Shown: in pieces, positions 46,462-55,777 of the stretch
Position numbering within the stretch: the stretch's first letter is position 1
Layout of the letters: the number at the start of each line of letters is the position of its first letter
Source: Helicobacteraceae bacterium
GTDB lineage: Bacteria > Campylobacterota > Campylobacteria > Campylobacterales > SZUA-545
Length of the DNA stretch: 64,000 nucleotides
NCBI GenBank assembly: GCA_031275395.1
Contig: JAISOU010000042.1
Coordinates: 32,037-96,036, forward strand
Reading direction: 5' to 3'
The notes under the pieces: model-generated
What the model was told of the DNA's origin: nothing
Seen by the model: the letters and a program-made list of their open reading frames with translations, nothing else
The model's database searches: none
Position numbers and translations under genes: made by a program

Positions 46462-47320
46462 GTCGTATATCGTATATCATTTTGACTATGCCTTGTCCTA
46501 TATCTACGTAAGTATTTGATATAATTTTGCGCGCCTCTTCAAGCTTTGCGTTATACGGCGATACAACATAGTGGTTCATTGCGGTTTGTCCTTTATATAC
46601 AATTGCGGTATCGCGCCCCGATATTTCTTTGATTAGTTCAATCAATTCTTTGGTTCTAAGTCTTTCTAGCCCTGTTATAATGAAATATTTATTTCTGTAG
46701 GTTTCTTCAAGAGAGTCTGCCGTCATTATTGCCGCGTCTTTCACATGAATAAATTCTCGCAATTCGTTGCCAGTACCTTCGTATTCAAATTTGTCGTTGA
46801 ACAATATGCCTTCCAACAAACGAAATAAACCGTTTTTGCCGTCGCTTCTATCGCCGTATAACGATCCGTATCGCAAGATAGTAAATTCTAAGCCATATCG
46901 TTCATAATAGTCCGCGACAAAGCTTTCGCATGCGCGCTTGGACGATCTGTAAAAACTACCGTAATCAGAAAACACATAAGCGCTTGACGCGAAAATAAAT
47001 CGTTTGACTTTATTTATGCGGCAAGCTTCTAGTAGATTCACGCTACCAAGCACGTTGCACTTTACCGTGTCTATCGGATGATTGGCGCAATCGCCAATAT
47101 CGGCTATTCCGGCAAAATGAAAGACATAATCAACCCCTTCGGTTATTTTAATAAGCTGGTCAAGATCGAGAATATCGCCCGCGATCATCGTTTGATCGTC
47201 GCGTTTATATCTACTCTCGCGCACGTCAAAAAGAATAACTTTATAACCTCTTTCGGAAAGTTCGTCGGCTACATTTGACCCTATGAAACCTGAAGCGCCG
47301 GTAACTAATACTTTTTGCAA
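46448..47320 (-). CDS. NAD-dependent epimerase/dehydratase (SDR)
   Basis: 290 residues of the extended SDR family: VTGASGFIGSNVADEL at residues 5-20, FHFAGIADIGDC, ASSAYVFSDYGSFYRSSK with catalytic Ser, Tyr and Lys, and LRYGSLYG. It acts on a nucleotide sugar, but the GalE/RmlB-type specificity is not readable. One base separates it from the hydroxyacid dehydrogenase gene. Confidence 0.85.
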   Translation of the reverse strand: MQKVLVTGASGFIGSNVADELSERGYKVILFDVRESRYKRDDQTMIAGDILDLDQLIKITEGVDYVFHFAGIADIGDCANHPIDTVKCNVLGSVNLLEACRINKVKRFIFASSAYVFSDYGSFYRSSKRACESFVADYYERYGLEFTILRYGSLYGDRSDGKNGLFRLLEGILFNDKFEYEGTGNELREFIHVKDAAIMTADSLEETYRNKYFIITGLERLRTKELIELIKEISGRDTAIVYKGQTAMNHYVVSPYNAKLEEARKIISNTYVDIGQGIVKMIYDIRHAKS

Positions 47321-47321
47321 T

Positions 47322-48239
47322 TTAGATATTATCCAAAATATTTTTTACAGAATCAATCTCTTGTTTTAATCGCGCTTCAGTTGCGTAAGAACCAATATGC
47401 GGCGTTAATACGACATTTTCAAGCGCTGTGAGTTTTCCTGAATACGGTTCGCCTTCAAAACAATCTATGCCCGCGCTCGATATTGCGCCGCTAATAAGGG
47501 CGTGATGGAGCGCGTCTTCATCTACTAAGCCGCCGCGAGAGATATTTAATAAAATAGCGCCGCGTTTCATTTTTACTATAGCGCTAGCGTTTATGATATG
47601 GCGATCCTCTTCAGAATAGGGAATATGCAAAGAAATAATATCGGACCTCGCTAATAGTTCGTCAAAAGATAATAGCGTAATATCTATATGAGTTTTTAGA
47701 TATTTGTCGTATCCGATAGCGATCGCGCCAAAAGATTTAACAAGTTTAGCGACGGCGCTTCCGATCCGTCCGCAACCAATAATGCCAACAGTTTTACCAG
47801 AAAGTAAAGCGCCCATAGATTTAGCGAAGTCGCCAGTCCTTACGCCTCTATCTGATTTTGATATGTTTCTAAGTAGATCGAGCATAACGCCAATAGTTAA
47901 TTCCGCAACGGCTTGCGTGGGAGCGTCTGGCGTATTGAATACCTTTATTCCCAATTCGTTTGCCGCTTTAAGATCGACGTTATCCATTCCAACGCCGCAA
48001 CGAGAGATAATTTTAAGATATAGTTTAGAGATTTCCAGCGTTTTACGCGATATTGTTTCTGTACCGGCGATCAGAAATTCTGGTTTATGTTGCTCCAACA
48101 ACGCGATAAGTTCGGTTTCGTCTAGCTTTCTTCTAAACGGATTTAAGATATATTCTAAATCGCCGTCCTCAATCAACTTAATCGCCGCGCCGTTACCCGC
48201 GTCAAACGAAGAGGTGGTAATTAAAGTTTTAGAAGGCAA
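47322..48239 (-). CDS. D-2-hydroxyacid dehydrogenase (phosphoglycerate dehydrogenase-like)
   Basis: SRCGVGMDNVDL, VAELTIGVMLDLLRNI, the NAD motif GIIGCGRIGSAVAKLV, NISRGGLVDEDAL and LTPHIGSYATEAR define the family, with the Arg/Glu/His catalytic set. No C-terminal ACT domain, so it is probably not housekeeping SerA but an enzyme of the sugar pathway. I prefer TTG 48239 (305 aa), with AAAGGG upstream, over TTG 48269, because a TATAAT lies at 48274-48279, too close for 48269 to be in the mRNA. Confidence 0.85.
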   Translation of the reverse strand: MPSKTLITTSSFDAGNGAAIKLIEDGDLEYILNPFRRKLDETELIALLEQHKPEFLIAGTETISRKTLEISKLYLKIISRCGVGMDNVDLKAANELGIKVFNTPDAPTQAVAELTIGVMLDLLRNISKSDRGVRTGDFAKSMGALLSGKTVGIIGCGRIGSAVAKLVKSFGAIAIGYDKYLKTHIDITLLSFDELLARSDIISLHIPYSEEDRHIINASAIVKMKRGAILLNISRGGLVDEDALHHALISGAISSAGIDCFEGEPYSGKLTALENVVLTPHIGSYATEARLKQEIDSVKNILDNI

Positions 48240-48273
48240 CTTTATTTCCCTTTCTGTTGGATAAGACAAACAT

Positions 48274-48279
48274 ATTATA
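48274..48279 (-). promoter_or_regulatory. Putative -10 box inside the polysaccharide locus
   Basis: TATAAT in GCCTATAATATG, 35 bases before TTG 48239. It would drive the gene set from the hydroxyacid dehydrogenase through kdsB. Confidence 0.45.
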
Positions 48280-48399
48280 GGCTTTCAGCTACAACCCCTC
48301 GCGTATTTTTCGCGTAGCGCTTTGCGCTTTTGCTTGTTTGGGATAAAGCAACAATATAAAAGAACTAACCACTTAGGGTATTTTCGCCGATCGGCAATA

Positions 48400-49287
48400 T
48401 TAAGCGTCGATCTTGTTTGCGACGCCGTTAAGACTCTCGCGTAGCCGACCGATATTATTTGACATTTCATTGTTACGATCATTAACGGATTTAACAAGTT
48501 GCTCGTATCTGACTTCCAGCGAACTTGCGGGCGGATCTAGCATATTTATTTTGACGATATCTTTTACATATCCTTCAGGCTTATCGGGAGGCGTATAACC
48601 TTCGGGATATTCGTTGATAATTGGCGCCAACTCTATATGATACGATATTGGCGAGGATGGAGAAACGCTAAATAAGGCAGAATCAGAGAACTCGCTTGCG
48701 ATCAGTACAATAAATTTCATATCTAGTTTTGGGTCATGCCAAAATCGAAGTTCTTCAACCCCCTCGGGCGAAAGCGAAACGTCATAAAAGTAATGCTGCT
48801 TTGAGTAGTCGGCATCGACGCCTGCTATATATATGCGGGTATATCCTAAAACAGCCGCAAACGCAATCATAAAGCTCCCAGTTTGGGGAAATTTGTTCAG
48901 GCGCAAGCATTGCTTTTCAAACTCCGTTAGCTTGCCAAGATTATGTTCTTGCGCGAAACGATAAACGCGATCAACAGGGTCGTGAAAGGGCGGTCTCGGG
49001 TTTTTACCTACGGAGGCTAAGAATTCGCCCGGAGCAAGCGCGTCGTATTCGCCTTTACTTGCGGCTACATAGATGGTAAAGAAATAATTGTAAATAAAAC
49101 TATTAAGCGTGTTGCCGCAAAAATATTTATCGATTTTTCTGCCGGCGTAATATTTGGCTTCGTTCCAAAATTGATTAACGCGCCAGACTTCAATATCACG
49201 CGGTAATCTACGATAATCTATCGCCGCAACGCTGGGTCCGTTTCCCACTATAAAAACCGATCTACCTTTTTCGTTTCTCATTGTCAA
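48400..49287 (-). CDS. GT42 sialyltransferase-like protein (Cst-II type)
   Basis: 295 residues. VFIVGNGPSVAAIDYRRLP, VWRVNQFWNEAKYYAG, KFPQTGSFMIAFAAVLGY, RIYIAGVDADY and ISYHIELAPI follow the order of Campylobacter jejuni Cst-I/II (GNGPS, RCNQFYFE-KYY-G, TSGVYMCAVAIALGY-EIY--GID, FIELAP). GT42 enzymes transfer sialic acid from CMP-Neu5Ac to LOS galactose. The C-terminal tail after residue 230 is longer and charged. TTG 49287, six bases after AGGAG and overlapping the upstream TGA, is the preferred start; ATG 49281 is possible. No neuB is in the window. Confidence 0.8.
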   Translation of the reverse strand: MTMRNEKGRSVFIVGNGPSVAAIDYRRLPRDIEVWRVNQFWNEAKYYAGRKIDKYFCGNTLNSFIYNYFFTIYVAASKGEYDALAPGEFLASVGKNPRPPFHDPVDRVYRFAQEHNLGKLTEFEKQCLRLNKFPQTGSFMIAFAAVLGYTRIYIAGVDADYSKQHYFYDVSLSPEGVEELRFWHDPKLDMKFIVLIASEFSDSALFSVSPSSPISYHIELAPIINEYPEGYTPPDKPEGYVKDIVKINMLDPPASSLEVRYEQLVKSVNDRNNEMSNNIGRLRESLNGVANKIDA

Positions 49288-51239
49288 TTAGGACTCCTTT
49301 GTAATTGTTTCAGGCGATTTTTAGCATTATTGTATTTTGCTTTATACTTTTTTGCTATTCCAAGCGATAGCAAATAAAAAAGTTTATATCGCCGTTTATT
49401 ATATATAAGTTTGTCCATATAGTATATTTCGCGCAATAAGCGATAAATATTATCTATTTGACTTTGAGCTACTTTGGCAATATTTTTTAGGATAATCTCG
49501 TCGTAGAACGGCGTTTGTCTGGCGTAAAACCAAAACTTCTCGGCGGGCGCTCTGCTTGGATCTATCCACGGCTTGAAGGAATCGGTGAAATGGGTAATGT
49601 AATGATCGTCTATATTAGCGATATATTCTTTGACGAATTCTGTAGGGCAATCGACGGCGTAGTTTGGCTTTTGATAAGGAATGGCGAATTGATGATTCCA
49701 TTTTAAGTCGAGGCGTTTAGCTTGTCCTTTGTAAACACAGTTTAAAACGTCTTGATCCCAAAAGGTTGGATTGTTTAATTCGCGAAGTTTAGCCAGACAA
49801 GATTTGTCTAGCTCTTTGTCTCGTATAGCCGTTAGGTTCATTACAAGTACGCCCGAGTTAAAATAATCGCGAGGATTTTTAATGCCCAATTTATCCGTAA
49901 AATAACCTTGAGCCCAAGTCTCCAAGTAAAAACTTATGTTGAGTACAATATCGGTAGTGGCGGCGATGCTATTATTGCCTAAATTTATATTAAAAAGCTC
50001 CGCAACGTCTTTATAGATAAGAATATCGCTATCAAAATATAGTATTTTATTATAAGCGGGCAACACCCTTGGAATAAATAAACGATAGTATGCCGACTTA
50101 GCTATATGATGCGAAATAAATAAGGAATTATATATCGCGCCATCAATATACGACAAGGCTTTAATTACGCGGATATTAACATTGCTATGATTTGCCGCGA
50201 GCTGGATTAATTGCAATCTCTGTCTATGCGCGCGAGCGTCCGCTAATATAATTATATCGTAGTTTTTTTGGGGCGAGGCGCGTTGGATAAGCGAACATAA
50301 CGCTACGGCGGTATATAGATAATAATCGCCTTCGCAAGCAAAAACAATTGGAATATTATTTTCATCAAAGGCGGGCTGTATATTTGCAATTACGCCATAA
50401 TCCGTATTTTCAATAAAAGTTCCTTGCAATTCTAATATTCGGAACTTAGTAGTATCTTGCATATGCGTAATATAAATGCCCATTAGCCATTCTGAGATAT
50501 ATGCAATTGCTCTAGCTTCCTGCGCATTATAATTAGATATATCGATTTGCGTCCAAGTTGCGAATAGGATGTTGAACAGCCATTTGCAGTAGTCAACAAA
50601 CAGCTCTGTCCTTAAAATAATAGTGTTTGTAAAATAGGCAAATTTCCCCCCATTGTATTTATCCGCGCATGATTTATATTCTGGATATTGCTCCGCTAAT
50701 ACTCGCAAAGCTGTGTCGTAATCTTTAATATGCGTATTCCCCTCATCGTTATGCTCGTAATGCTGATATGGCGTACCGGGCAATCTATGACGCGATTTAA
50801 TAACCACGTCGTAACCGCTAATTTTATTTACGACGTTATCGTCGGATAAACGACATTTTTGTATATATTCATCGTCCAGCGCGAACGATTTGTACATTTG
50901 ATTGTCTTCCGGTAGTTTCTCGCTTGAAAACGAAAGATGACGACGATAATGCATAAAGCCTATATAATCGGGATTATCCAATTTATCGAGGTTTTTCCAT
51001 GCCCAATAAAACGCCGTTAATTCGTTAAAGTTTCTATTGCGATCTGAGATGTTATCGCCAGTATCGTCGCCTATCATATTATCTAGCATCCATTTTAGAT
51101 CATTTTCGTCTAAAGCGCCGTCTTTATTTTCACTTTGCGCTATGGCTCTTCCCAAATGAATCGGCGTAAATATCTCGCTTTTCAGAAGCGTAGCGGGCTT
51201 GTGATAACCGACGAGGATTTTGATTTTAGGCGTTTGCAT
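49284..51239 (-). CDS. Two-domain glycosyltransferase (DUF4422 + GT8)
   Basis: 651 residues. The N-terminal DUF4422 domain (about 5-265) shows ILVGYHKPATLL, ELTAFYWAWKNLD, YIGFMHYRRHLSF and ISEWLMGIYI. The GT8 domain (about 290-560) has IVFACEGDYYLYTAVALCSL, the metal-binding DXD in ILYFDSDILIY, YFNSGVLVMNL and WDQDVLNC, then a basic C-terminus. Both halves are retaining-type sugar transferases of surface polysaccharides, so one protein may add two residues. Donor sugars unknown, UDP-Gal or UDP-Glc are usual for GT8. Confidence 0.88.
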   Translation of the reverse strand: MQTPKIKILVGYHKPATLLKSEIFTPIHLGRAIAQSENKDGALDENDLKWMLDNMIGDDTGDNISDRNRNFNELTAFYWAWKNLDKLDNPDYIGFMHYRRHLSFSSEKLPEDNQMYKSFALDDEYIQKCRLSDDNVVNKISGYDVVIKSRHRLPGTPYQHYEHNDEGNTHIKDYDTALRVLAEQYPEYKSCADKYNGGKFAYFTNTIILRTELFVDYCKWLFNILFATWTQIDISNYNAQEARAIAYISEWLMGIYITHMQDTTKFRILELQGTFIENTDYGVIANIQPAFDENNIPIVFACEGDYYLYTAVALCSLIQRASPQKNYDIIILADARAHRQRLQLIQLAANHSNVNIRVIKALSYIDGAIYNSLFISHHIAKSAYYRLFIPRVLPAYNKILYFDSDILIYKDVAELFNINLGNNSIAATTDIVLNISFYLETWAQGYFTDKLGIKNPRDYFNSGVLVMNLTAIRDKELDKSCLAKLRELNNPTFWDQDVLNCVYKGQAKRLDLKWNHQFAIPYQKPNYAVDCPTEFVKEYIANIDDHYITHFTDSFKPWIDPSRAPAEKFWFYARQTPFYDEIILKNIAKVAQSQIDNIYRLLREIYYMDKLIYNKRRYKLFYLLSLGIAKKYKAKYNNAKNRLKQLQRSPN

Positions 51240-51242
51240 TTG

Positions 51243-52298
51243 CTACCAAGCAAACCGTTTTTTAAGATATTTAAGTTTATTGTGATACTTATTTCTTCGC
51301 GTTCTATATTTTTTGACTAAACCCAGAGTTAATATTCTAAGCAGTTTATATTTGATAAATTTGCGGTAATACGTCTTTTTTAATTGTATTTCGCGCATTA
51401 GCCAATAAATATCGTCGATAGTTTGTCGCAACGTTTCTTTTTTGCAACCATAAAGCAACTCTTCATAATATGAAGTTTTGCGAGCGTATTTCCAGAAAAG
51501 ATCGGCGTATGGCGCGTCGAGATATATCCACGGCTTATTATAGCCGGCATAATGAATAATATGAGGATTGGCAAACGCTTCCTCTTTTTCTTTCTTTACA
51601 ATGTATTCTTGTAGCGGCATTGCGTTCCATGTATGTGAAAGTTTTAAAATTTTTGGCGCGCACGCTATATTCAGTATATCTTGCTCTGGAAATTTCAGAG
51701 CGCTATGGTATTCGACAGCGACGTCAAAAAAAAGCTTCTCCATATTGTCTTCTCGCCACTTTTTCAAGTTACAAAGACACACGCCGGTATTAACATATCT
51801 GAAGTTATTAGGCAATTTAAGATTTGGTATCCAATCGTTAAATTTTTTGTTTACGGGCGCTTGATCGACTACGGATGCCAAATAATAATTTGAAATGTCG
51901 GTATTCCATAAAGCCAACAGATTTGATTTAACAATCAAGTCTGCGTCCAAGAAAATAATTCGATCCAAATTTTGCATTATAGACCCAATTTTCAGCCTAT
52001 AAGAGGTGTTTGCCGATATATGGCTTTGCGTTGGCGCCTTGATCTGTTTAATTACCTGAGGATTTACAACGATAAAATTTGCGGCAAAGTCTTTGATATG
52101 CTTTAACTCAAGTATTCTTTTTTTGCTATGCTCGGTAATATCGTCGTGTATAACATAAAAATGAAGCTCTTCGTCGCCCGCGGATTCAAGTATCGAGGTT
52201 AAGCATACGACGAAATATTTCACATATGCTTCGTTGATTGTAAATGCAATGTGGATTGTTTGCGATTCTGCGAGGTCTTGCGAGAGAGAGCGCTCCAT
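51243..52298 (-). CDS. GT8 family glycosyltransferase
   Basis: 351 residues with IHIAFTINEAYVKYFVVCLTSIL, DXD in IIFLDADLIVK, YVNTGVCLCNLKKWRE, FPEQDILNIA and the C-terminal HYAGYNKPW that binds donor phosphate. The tail is basic with repeated Lys/Arg (KYRTRRNKYHNKLKYLKK) like that of the preceding two-domain enzyme, suggesting a related membrane-binding end. Twelve bases after glf. Confidence 0.88.
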   Translation of the reverse strand: MERSLSQDLAESQTIHIAFTINEAYVKYFVVCLTSILESAGDEELHFYVIHDDITEHSKKRILELKHIKDFAANFIVVNPQVIKQIKAPTQSHISANTSYRLKIGSIMQNLDRIIFLDADLIVKSNLLALWNTDISNYYLASVVDQAPVNKKFNDWIPNLKLPNNFRYVNTGVCLCNLKKWREDNMEKLFFDVAVEYHSALKFPEQDILNIACAPKILKLSHTWNAMPLQEYIVKKEKEEAFANPHIIHYAGYNKPWIYLDAPYADLFWKYARKTSYYEELLYGCKKETLRQTIDDIYWLMREIQLKKTYYRKFIKYKLLRILTLGLVKKYRTRRNKYHNKLKYLKKRFAW

Positions 52299-52310
52299 AA
52301 TGTTGTTTTC

Positions 52311-53429
52311 CTATCCTTTCTGTTTTTCTTCCGCAAACGGGTTGATATTCAGCGCGCGGGAGACTGCCGCGTCCATATTATAGTATCTGTAATCGCCAAG
52401 TCTGCCTAAAAAATGAACGTTTGGCGATTTTTTGGCTTCGTTTAGATACTTTTCGTATAGAGCGCGATTTTGCGGCGTTTCTATTGGATAGTAACGCTCG
52501 TTTTTGCCACGCTCAAACAATTCTGGATATTCGATTGAAATAATCGTATGCGCCTCGCGCTCGTCCAAAAAATGTTTATGTTCGCAGATTCTTGTAAAGT
52601 CGTGATTGTTTGGATAATTAACGACAGCCGTAGGTTGAACGTAATCTTTTTCGATCCGCGTAACGTCAAATCGCAAACTTCTATACGGTAACTCGCCGAA
52701 CTTATAATCAAAAAACTCGTCGATCGCGCCTGTGTAATATAGGTTTTCGTATTCAATATTTGCCGTTTTGAAGTCGGTATTTAAGCGCGTTTCGATTAAC
52801 GCCGAAGATTTTAATATATTAGCGATCATATTGGTATAGCCAAAGCGCGGAATACCTTGATATTTGTCGTGAAAATAACCATCGTCGCGGCTGATCGCCA
52901 CAGGCACGCGAGCCAACACGGCGGGATCGATATTTTTGGGGTCTATTCCCCACTGTTTTGCGGTGTAGTTTTTGAAAACCTTTTCGTAAATAAAGCTAGC
53001 TAGAAACTTTAGATCGCCATCGTCCGCTTTTTGCAGATCGCTAATAGAAACGTTAGCGCCGTATTCGTATTTTGCTATCAGTTTATCGATTAGTTTTTCG
53101 GCAAGGTTATTTGGAAAAAGCGCGTTGATCGTATTGATATTAAAAGGGATCGGAACAAGTTGGTTATCTATATGCGCGGTAGTTTTCAAAAAGAAATAGC
53201 GCCACTCGGTAAAACGCGAAAGATAATCCCAAACGCTCTTGTCGTTGGTATGAAAGGCGTGGGGGCCGTATTTGTGAATTGTAATCCCGTCGTCGTTGTA
53301 ATCGTAGCAGTTGCCGCCGATATGATCGCGGCGATCGATCACGAGCGAAGGCTTGCCCTTAGCGGAGAGGCGTTCGGCGATAACCGCGCCCGTTAGCCCT
53401 ATTCCTACGATTAGATTTGCGGTTTTCAT
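52311..53429 (-). CDS. glf: UDP-galactopyranose mutase (Glf)
   Basis: FAD enzyme interconverting UDP-Galp and UDP-Galf. IVGIGLTGAVIAERL near residues 7-21 (FAD Rossmann), RRDHIGGNCYDY, GITIHKYGPHAFHTND and the late YYPIETPQNRALYEKY and FLGRLGDYRYYNMDAAV are diagnostic; 372 aa is normal. It indicates galactofuranose in the surface glycan. Four bases downstream of galE, which makes its substrate UDP-Gal. Confidence 0.95.
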   Translation of the reverse strand: MKTANLIVGIGLTGAVIAERLSAKGKPSLVIDRRDHIGGNCYDYNDDGITIHKYGPHAFHTNDKSVWDYLSRFTEWRYFFLKTTAHIDNQLVPIPFNINTINALFPNNLAEKLIDKLIAKYEYGANVSISDLQKADDGDLKFLASFIYEKVFKNYTAKQWGIDPKNIDPAVLARVPVAISRDDGYFHDKYQGIPRFGYTNMIANILKSSALIETRLNTDFKTANIEYENLYYTGAIDEFFDYKFGELPYRSLRFDVTRIEKDYVQPTAVVNYPNNHDFTRICEHKHFLDEREAHTIISIEYPELFERGKNERYYPIETPQNRALYEKYLNEAKKSPNVHFLGRLGDYRYYNMDAAVSRALNINPFAEEKQKG

Positions 53430-53433
53430 ACCT

Positions 53434-54405
53434 TCAGAACCTTCTACTTTTTTCCCAATTCCACGTGCTTGCGATAATGGTTTCTATGTCGCTACGGCTT
53501 GGCGACCAACCTAAAATTTCGCGCGCCTTTGCGTTCGCCGCTACAAGTTTTGCGGGATCGCCCGCTCTAGGCTTAGCGATCTCAAACATAATCTTCTTGC
53601 CAACAACCTTTTGCGCAACGTTTATAATCTCCCGAACCGAAACGCCAATGCCCGTTCCTAAATTGAGCGCGCCATTATACTGATCGATAGCTTTAAGAGC
53701 TAAAATATGCGCGTCGGCAAGATCGTCTATATGTATGTAATCTCTAACGCATGTTCCGTCCGCCGTGTCGTACTCGTCGCCGAAAATCTGAACGGGTTTA
53801 TCCGATTGCGCGGCGCGTAAAACTAGCGGAATTAAACGCGTTTCGGGATCGTGGCTTGCGCCGATCGTCGCGTCGGCCGTTGCTCCCGCCGCGTTGAAGT
53901 AGCGCAGGGCGATATAGCGCAAATCATAGGCGCGTTTATAATCGGCAAAAACGCGCTCGATCATCAGTTTGCCCGCGCCGTAAGCGTTGATCGGGTTTTG
54001 CGGGTGCGCTTCGTCGATCGGCGTATATTGCGGTTCGCCATAAGTTGCGCACGTGCTTGAAAACACAATCTCTTTTACGTCTGCTTCTAACATTGCGTCT
54101 AGTAGATTTAGCGTTCCGATCACGTTGTTGCGGTAATATTTCGCGGGGTCTTGGACGCTTTCGCCCACATAGGCGTAAGCGGCAAAGTGAATAACCGCGT
54201 CAAATGTATATTTGGCAAAGAGCGCTTTTAGGCCGCCGCGATCGTCTAGATCGACAATCTCTAACGGCGTATTTTGGGGTAGGGCTTCTTTATGCCCATA
54301 TACCAAATTATCGGCTACTACGACGGAAAAATCTTGCTCTATTAGACGCTTGACGGTATGCGAACCAATATATCCAGCGCCGCCCGTAACTAAGATCGTT
54401 TTCAT
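53434..54405 (-). CDS. galE: UDP-glucose 4-epimerase (GalE)
   Basis: 323 residues: VTGGAGYIGSHTVKRLI at the start, HFAAYAYVGESV, SSTCATYGEP with catalytic Ser/Thr, NAYGAGKLMIERV with Tyr and Lys, RYFNAAGA and GTCVRDYIHIDDLADAH. It supplies UDP-Gal for glf and the GT8 enzymes. It starts 79 bases after the ugd stop. Confidence 0.94.
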   Translation of the reverse strand: MKTILVTGGAGYIGSHTVKRLIEQDFSVVVADNLVYGHKEALPQNTPLEIVDLDDRGGLKALFAKYTFDAVIHFAAYAYVGESVQDPAKYYRNNVIGTLNLLDAMLEADVKEIVFSSTCATYGEPQYTPIDEAHPQNPINAYGAGKLMIERVFADYKRAYDLRYIALRYFNAAGATADATIGASHDPETRLIPLVLRAAQSDKPVQIFGDEYDTADGTCVRDYIHIDDLADAHILALKAIDQYNGALNLGTGIGVSVREIINVAQKVVGKKIMFEIAKPRAGDPAKLVAANAKAREILGWSPSRSDIETIIASTWNWEKSRRF

Positions 54406-54484
54406 CGTTTAATTTTTTCTTACCCGTTCTTACAAAATACCGCGTTGATAAACGCCAAAAGCCGCTCTTGAACGCTTGCGGAGT

Positions 54485-55777
54485 TCATTCGCCAATACCG
54501 ATATAGGTAAATCCGTCGGCGATCGCGATCTGTTTGTCAAAGGTTTTGCGTAGATCCACGATAACTTTTGTCCGCATTTGCAACTCTTTAAGGCTGATGG
54601 ATTTGAACTCTTCCCACTCCGTCAGGACGACCAAAACGTCCGCGCCTTTTGCGGCGTCATTTGCGCTAACGGCGTATTCGATCCGATCGCCAAAAATCGC
54701 TTTTGCGCTCGCCGTCGCTTCGGGATCGTAGGCTTTGATCCTGAAGCCTTTTTTCAGCAACTCGCTTATAATCTCGATCGCGGGGCTTTCGCGCACGTCG
54801 TCCGTACCGCCTTTGAAAGCCAATCCCAAAACGGCGATCGTAGGTTTGGCGACTCCTTGTAGCGCGTCGGTTATTCGGTTTGCCATTGCGATCTTGCGCT
54901 CGCCGTTGCCTTTAATGGCCATTTCCACAATCGATAGATCGACGTTTGCTTTTCTGGCGATATACGCCAAAGCGCCTGTGTCTTTTGGAAAGCAACTGCC
55001 GCCGTAACCCGGTCCGGGTTTCAAAAACTTTGATCCTATTCGGCTGTCTAGTCCCATGCCGTGAGCTACTTCATAGACGTTTGCGCCTACTTTTTCGCAC
55101 AGATCGGCTATCTCGTTGATATAGTGGATTTTGACCGCCAAGAATGCGTTAGAGGCGTATTTGATTAACTCCGCGCTTCTGCGATTTGTATAAAGAATGT
55201 TAGGCTTTTGTTTATACGAGTCGTAAAGAGCCTCTATAACCGTTTTGGCGCGTCCGTTGTTCGAGCCGATTACTACGCGATCGGGATTGAAAAAATCATA
55301 AACGGCGAAACCTTCGCGCAAAAACTCGGGCATTGAAACTAAGTCAAAATCCGCCTTCGGATTTTTATCGCGGATAATTTTCTCCGCGTCGTCGCCTACG
55401 CCAACGGGAACGGTGGATTTAATTGCTATAACCGTATAACCCGACAGACGTTCGGCAATCTCTGAAGCCGCTTCGTAGATATAGCGCATATCCGCCTCTT
55501 TGGTTTCGGCGCGCGGCGGCGTGCCTACCGCGATAATAATAATATCGGCGTTTGGAACGGCTTCGCTTATTTCGGTTGTGAATTTTATGTCGCCGCTCGC
55601 GGCGTTTTTGCGAAAAAGCTCTTCAAGGCCTTCTTCAAACAGCGTGATTTTGCCTGCGTTCAGCGCGTCGATTTTTGCTTTGATCTTATCGACGCAGACG
55701 ACCTTGTGTCCAAGCTCCGCAAAACCTACCCCCGTAGGCAGTCCGACGTATCCCGTTCCGATAACGCATATATTCAT
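54485..55777 (-). CDS. ugd: UDP-glucose 6-dehydrogenase
   Basis: 430 residues: CVIGTGYVGLPTGVGFAELGH, IKSTVPVGVGD, PEFLREGFAVYDFFNPDRVVIG and the catalytic GYGGSCFPKDTGAL near 255-268, the SCFPKD form of UDP-Glc dehydrogenases, in contrast to the [10 protein letters not shown] form of the enzyme at 5292. It makes UDP-glucuronate, the substrate of the next gene upstream. Its ATG shares a base with that gene's stop. Confidence 0.94.
   Translation of the reverse strand: MNICVIGTGYVGLPTGVGFAELGHKVVCVDKIKAKIDALNAGKITLFEEGLEELFRKNAASGDIKFTTEISEAVPNADIIIIAVGTPPRAETKEADMRYIYEAASEIAERLSGYTVIAIKSTVPVGVGDDAEKIIRDKNPKADFDLVSMPEFLREGFAVYDFFNPDRVVIGSNNGRAKTVIEALYDSYKQKPNILYTNRRSAELIKYASNAFLAVKIHYINEIADLCEKVGANVYEVAHGMGLDSRIGSKFLKPGPGYGGSCFPKDTGALAYIARKANVDLSIVEMAIKGNGERKIAMANRITDALQGVAKPTIAVLGLAFKGGTDDVRESPAIEIISELLKKGFRIKAYDPEATASAKAIFGDRIEYAVSANDAAKGADVLVVLTEWEEFKSISLKELQMRTKVIVDLRKTFDKQIAIADGFTYIGIGE

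Noticed and set aside
48285-48497. 70-aa ORF overlapping the end of the sialyltransferase-like gene
   Set aside because: Shadow frame; most of it lies inside the real gene and it has no start signal.
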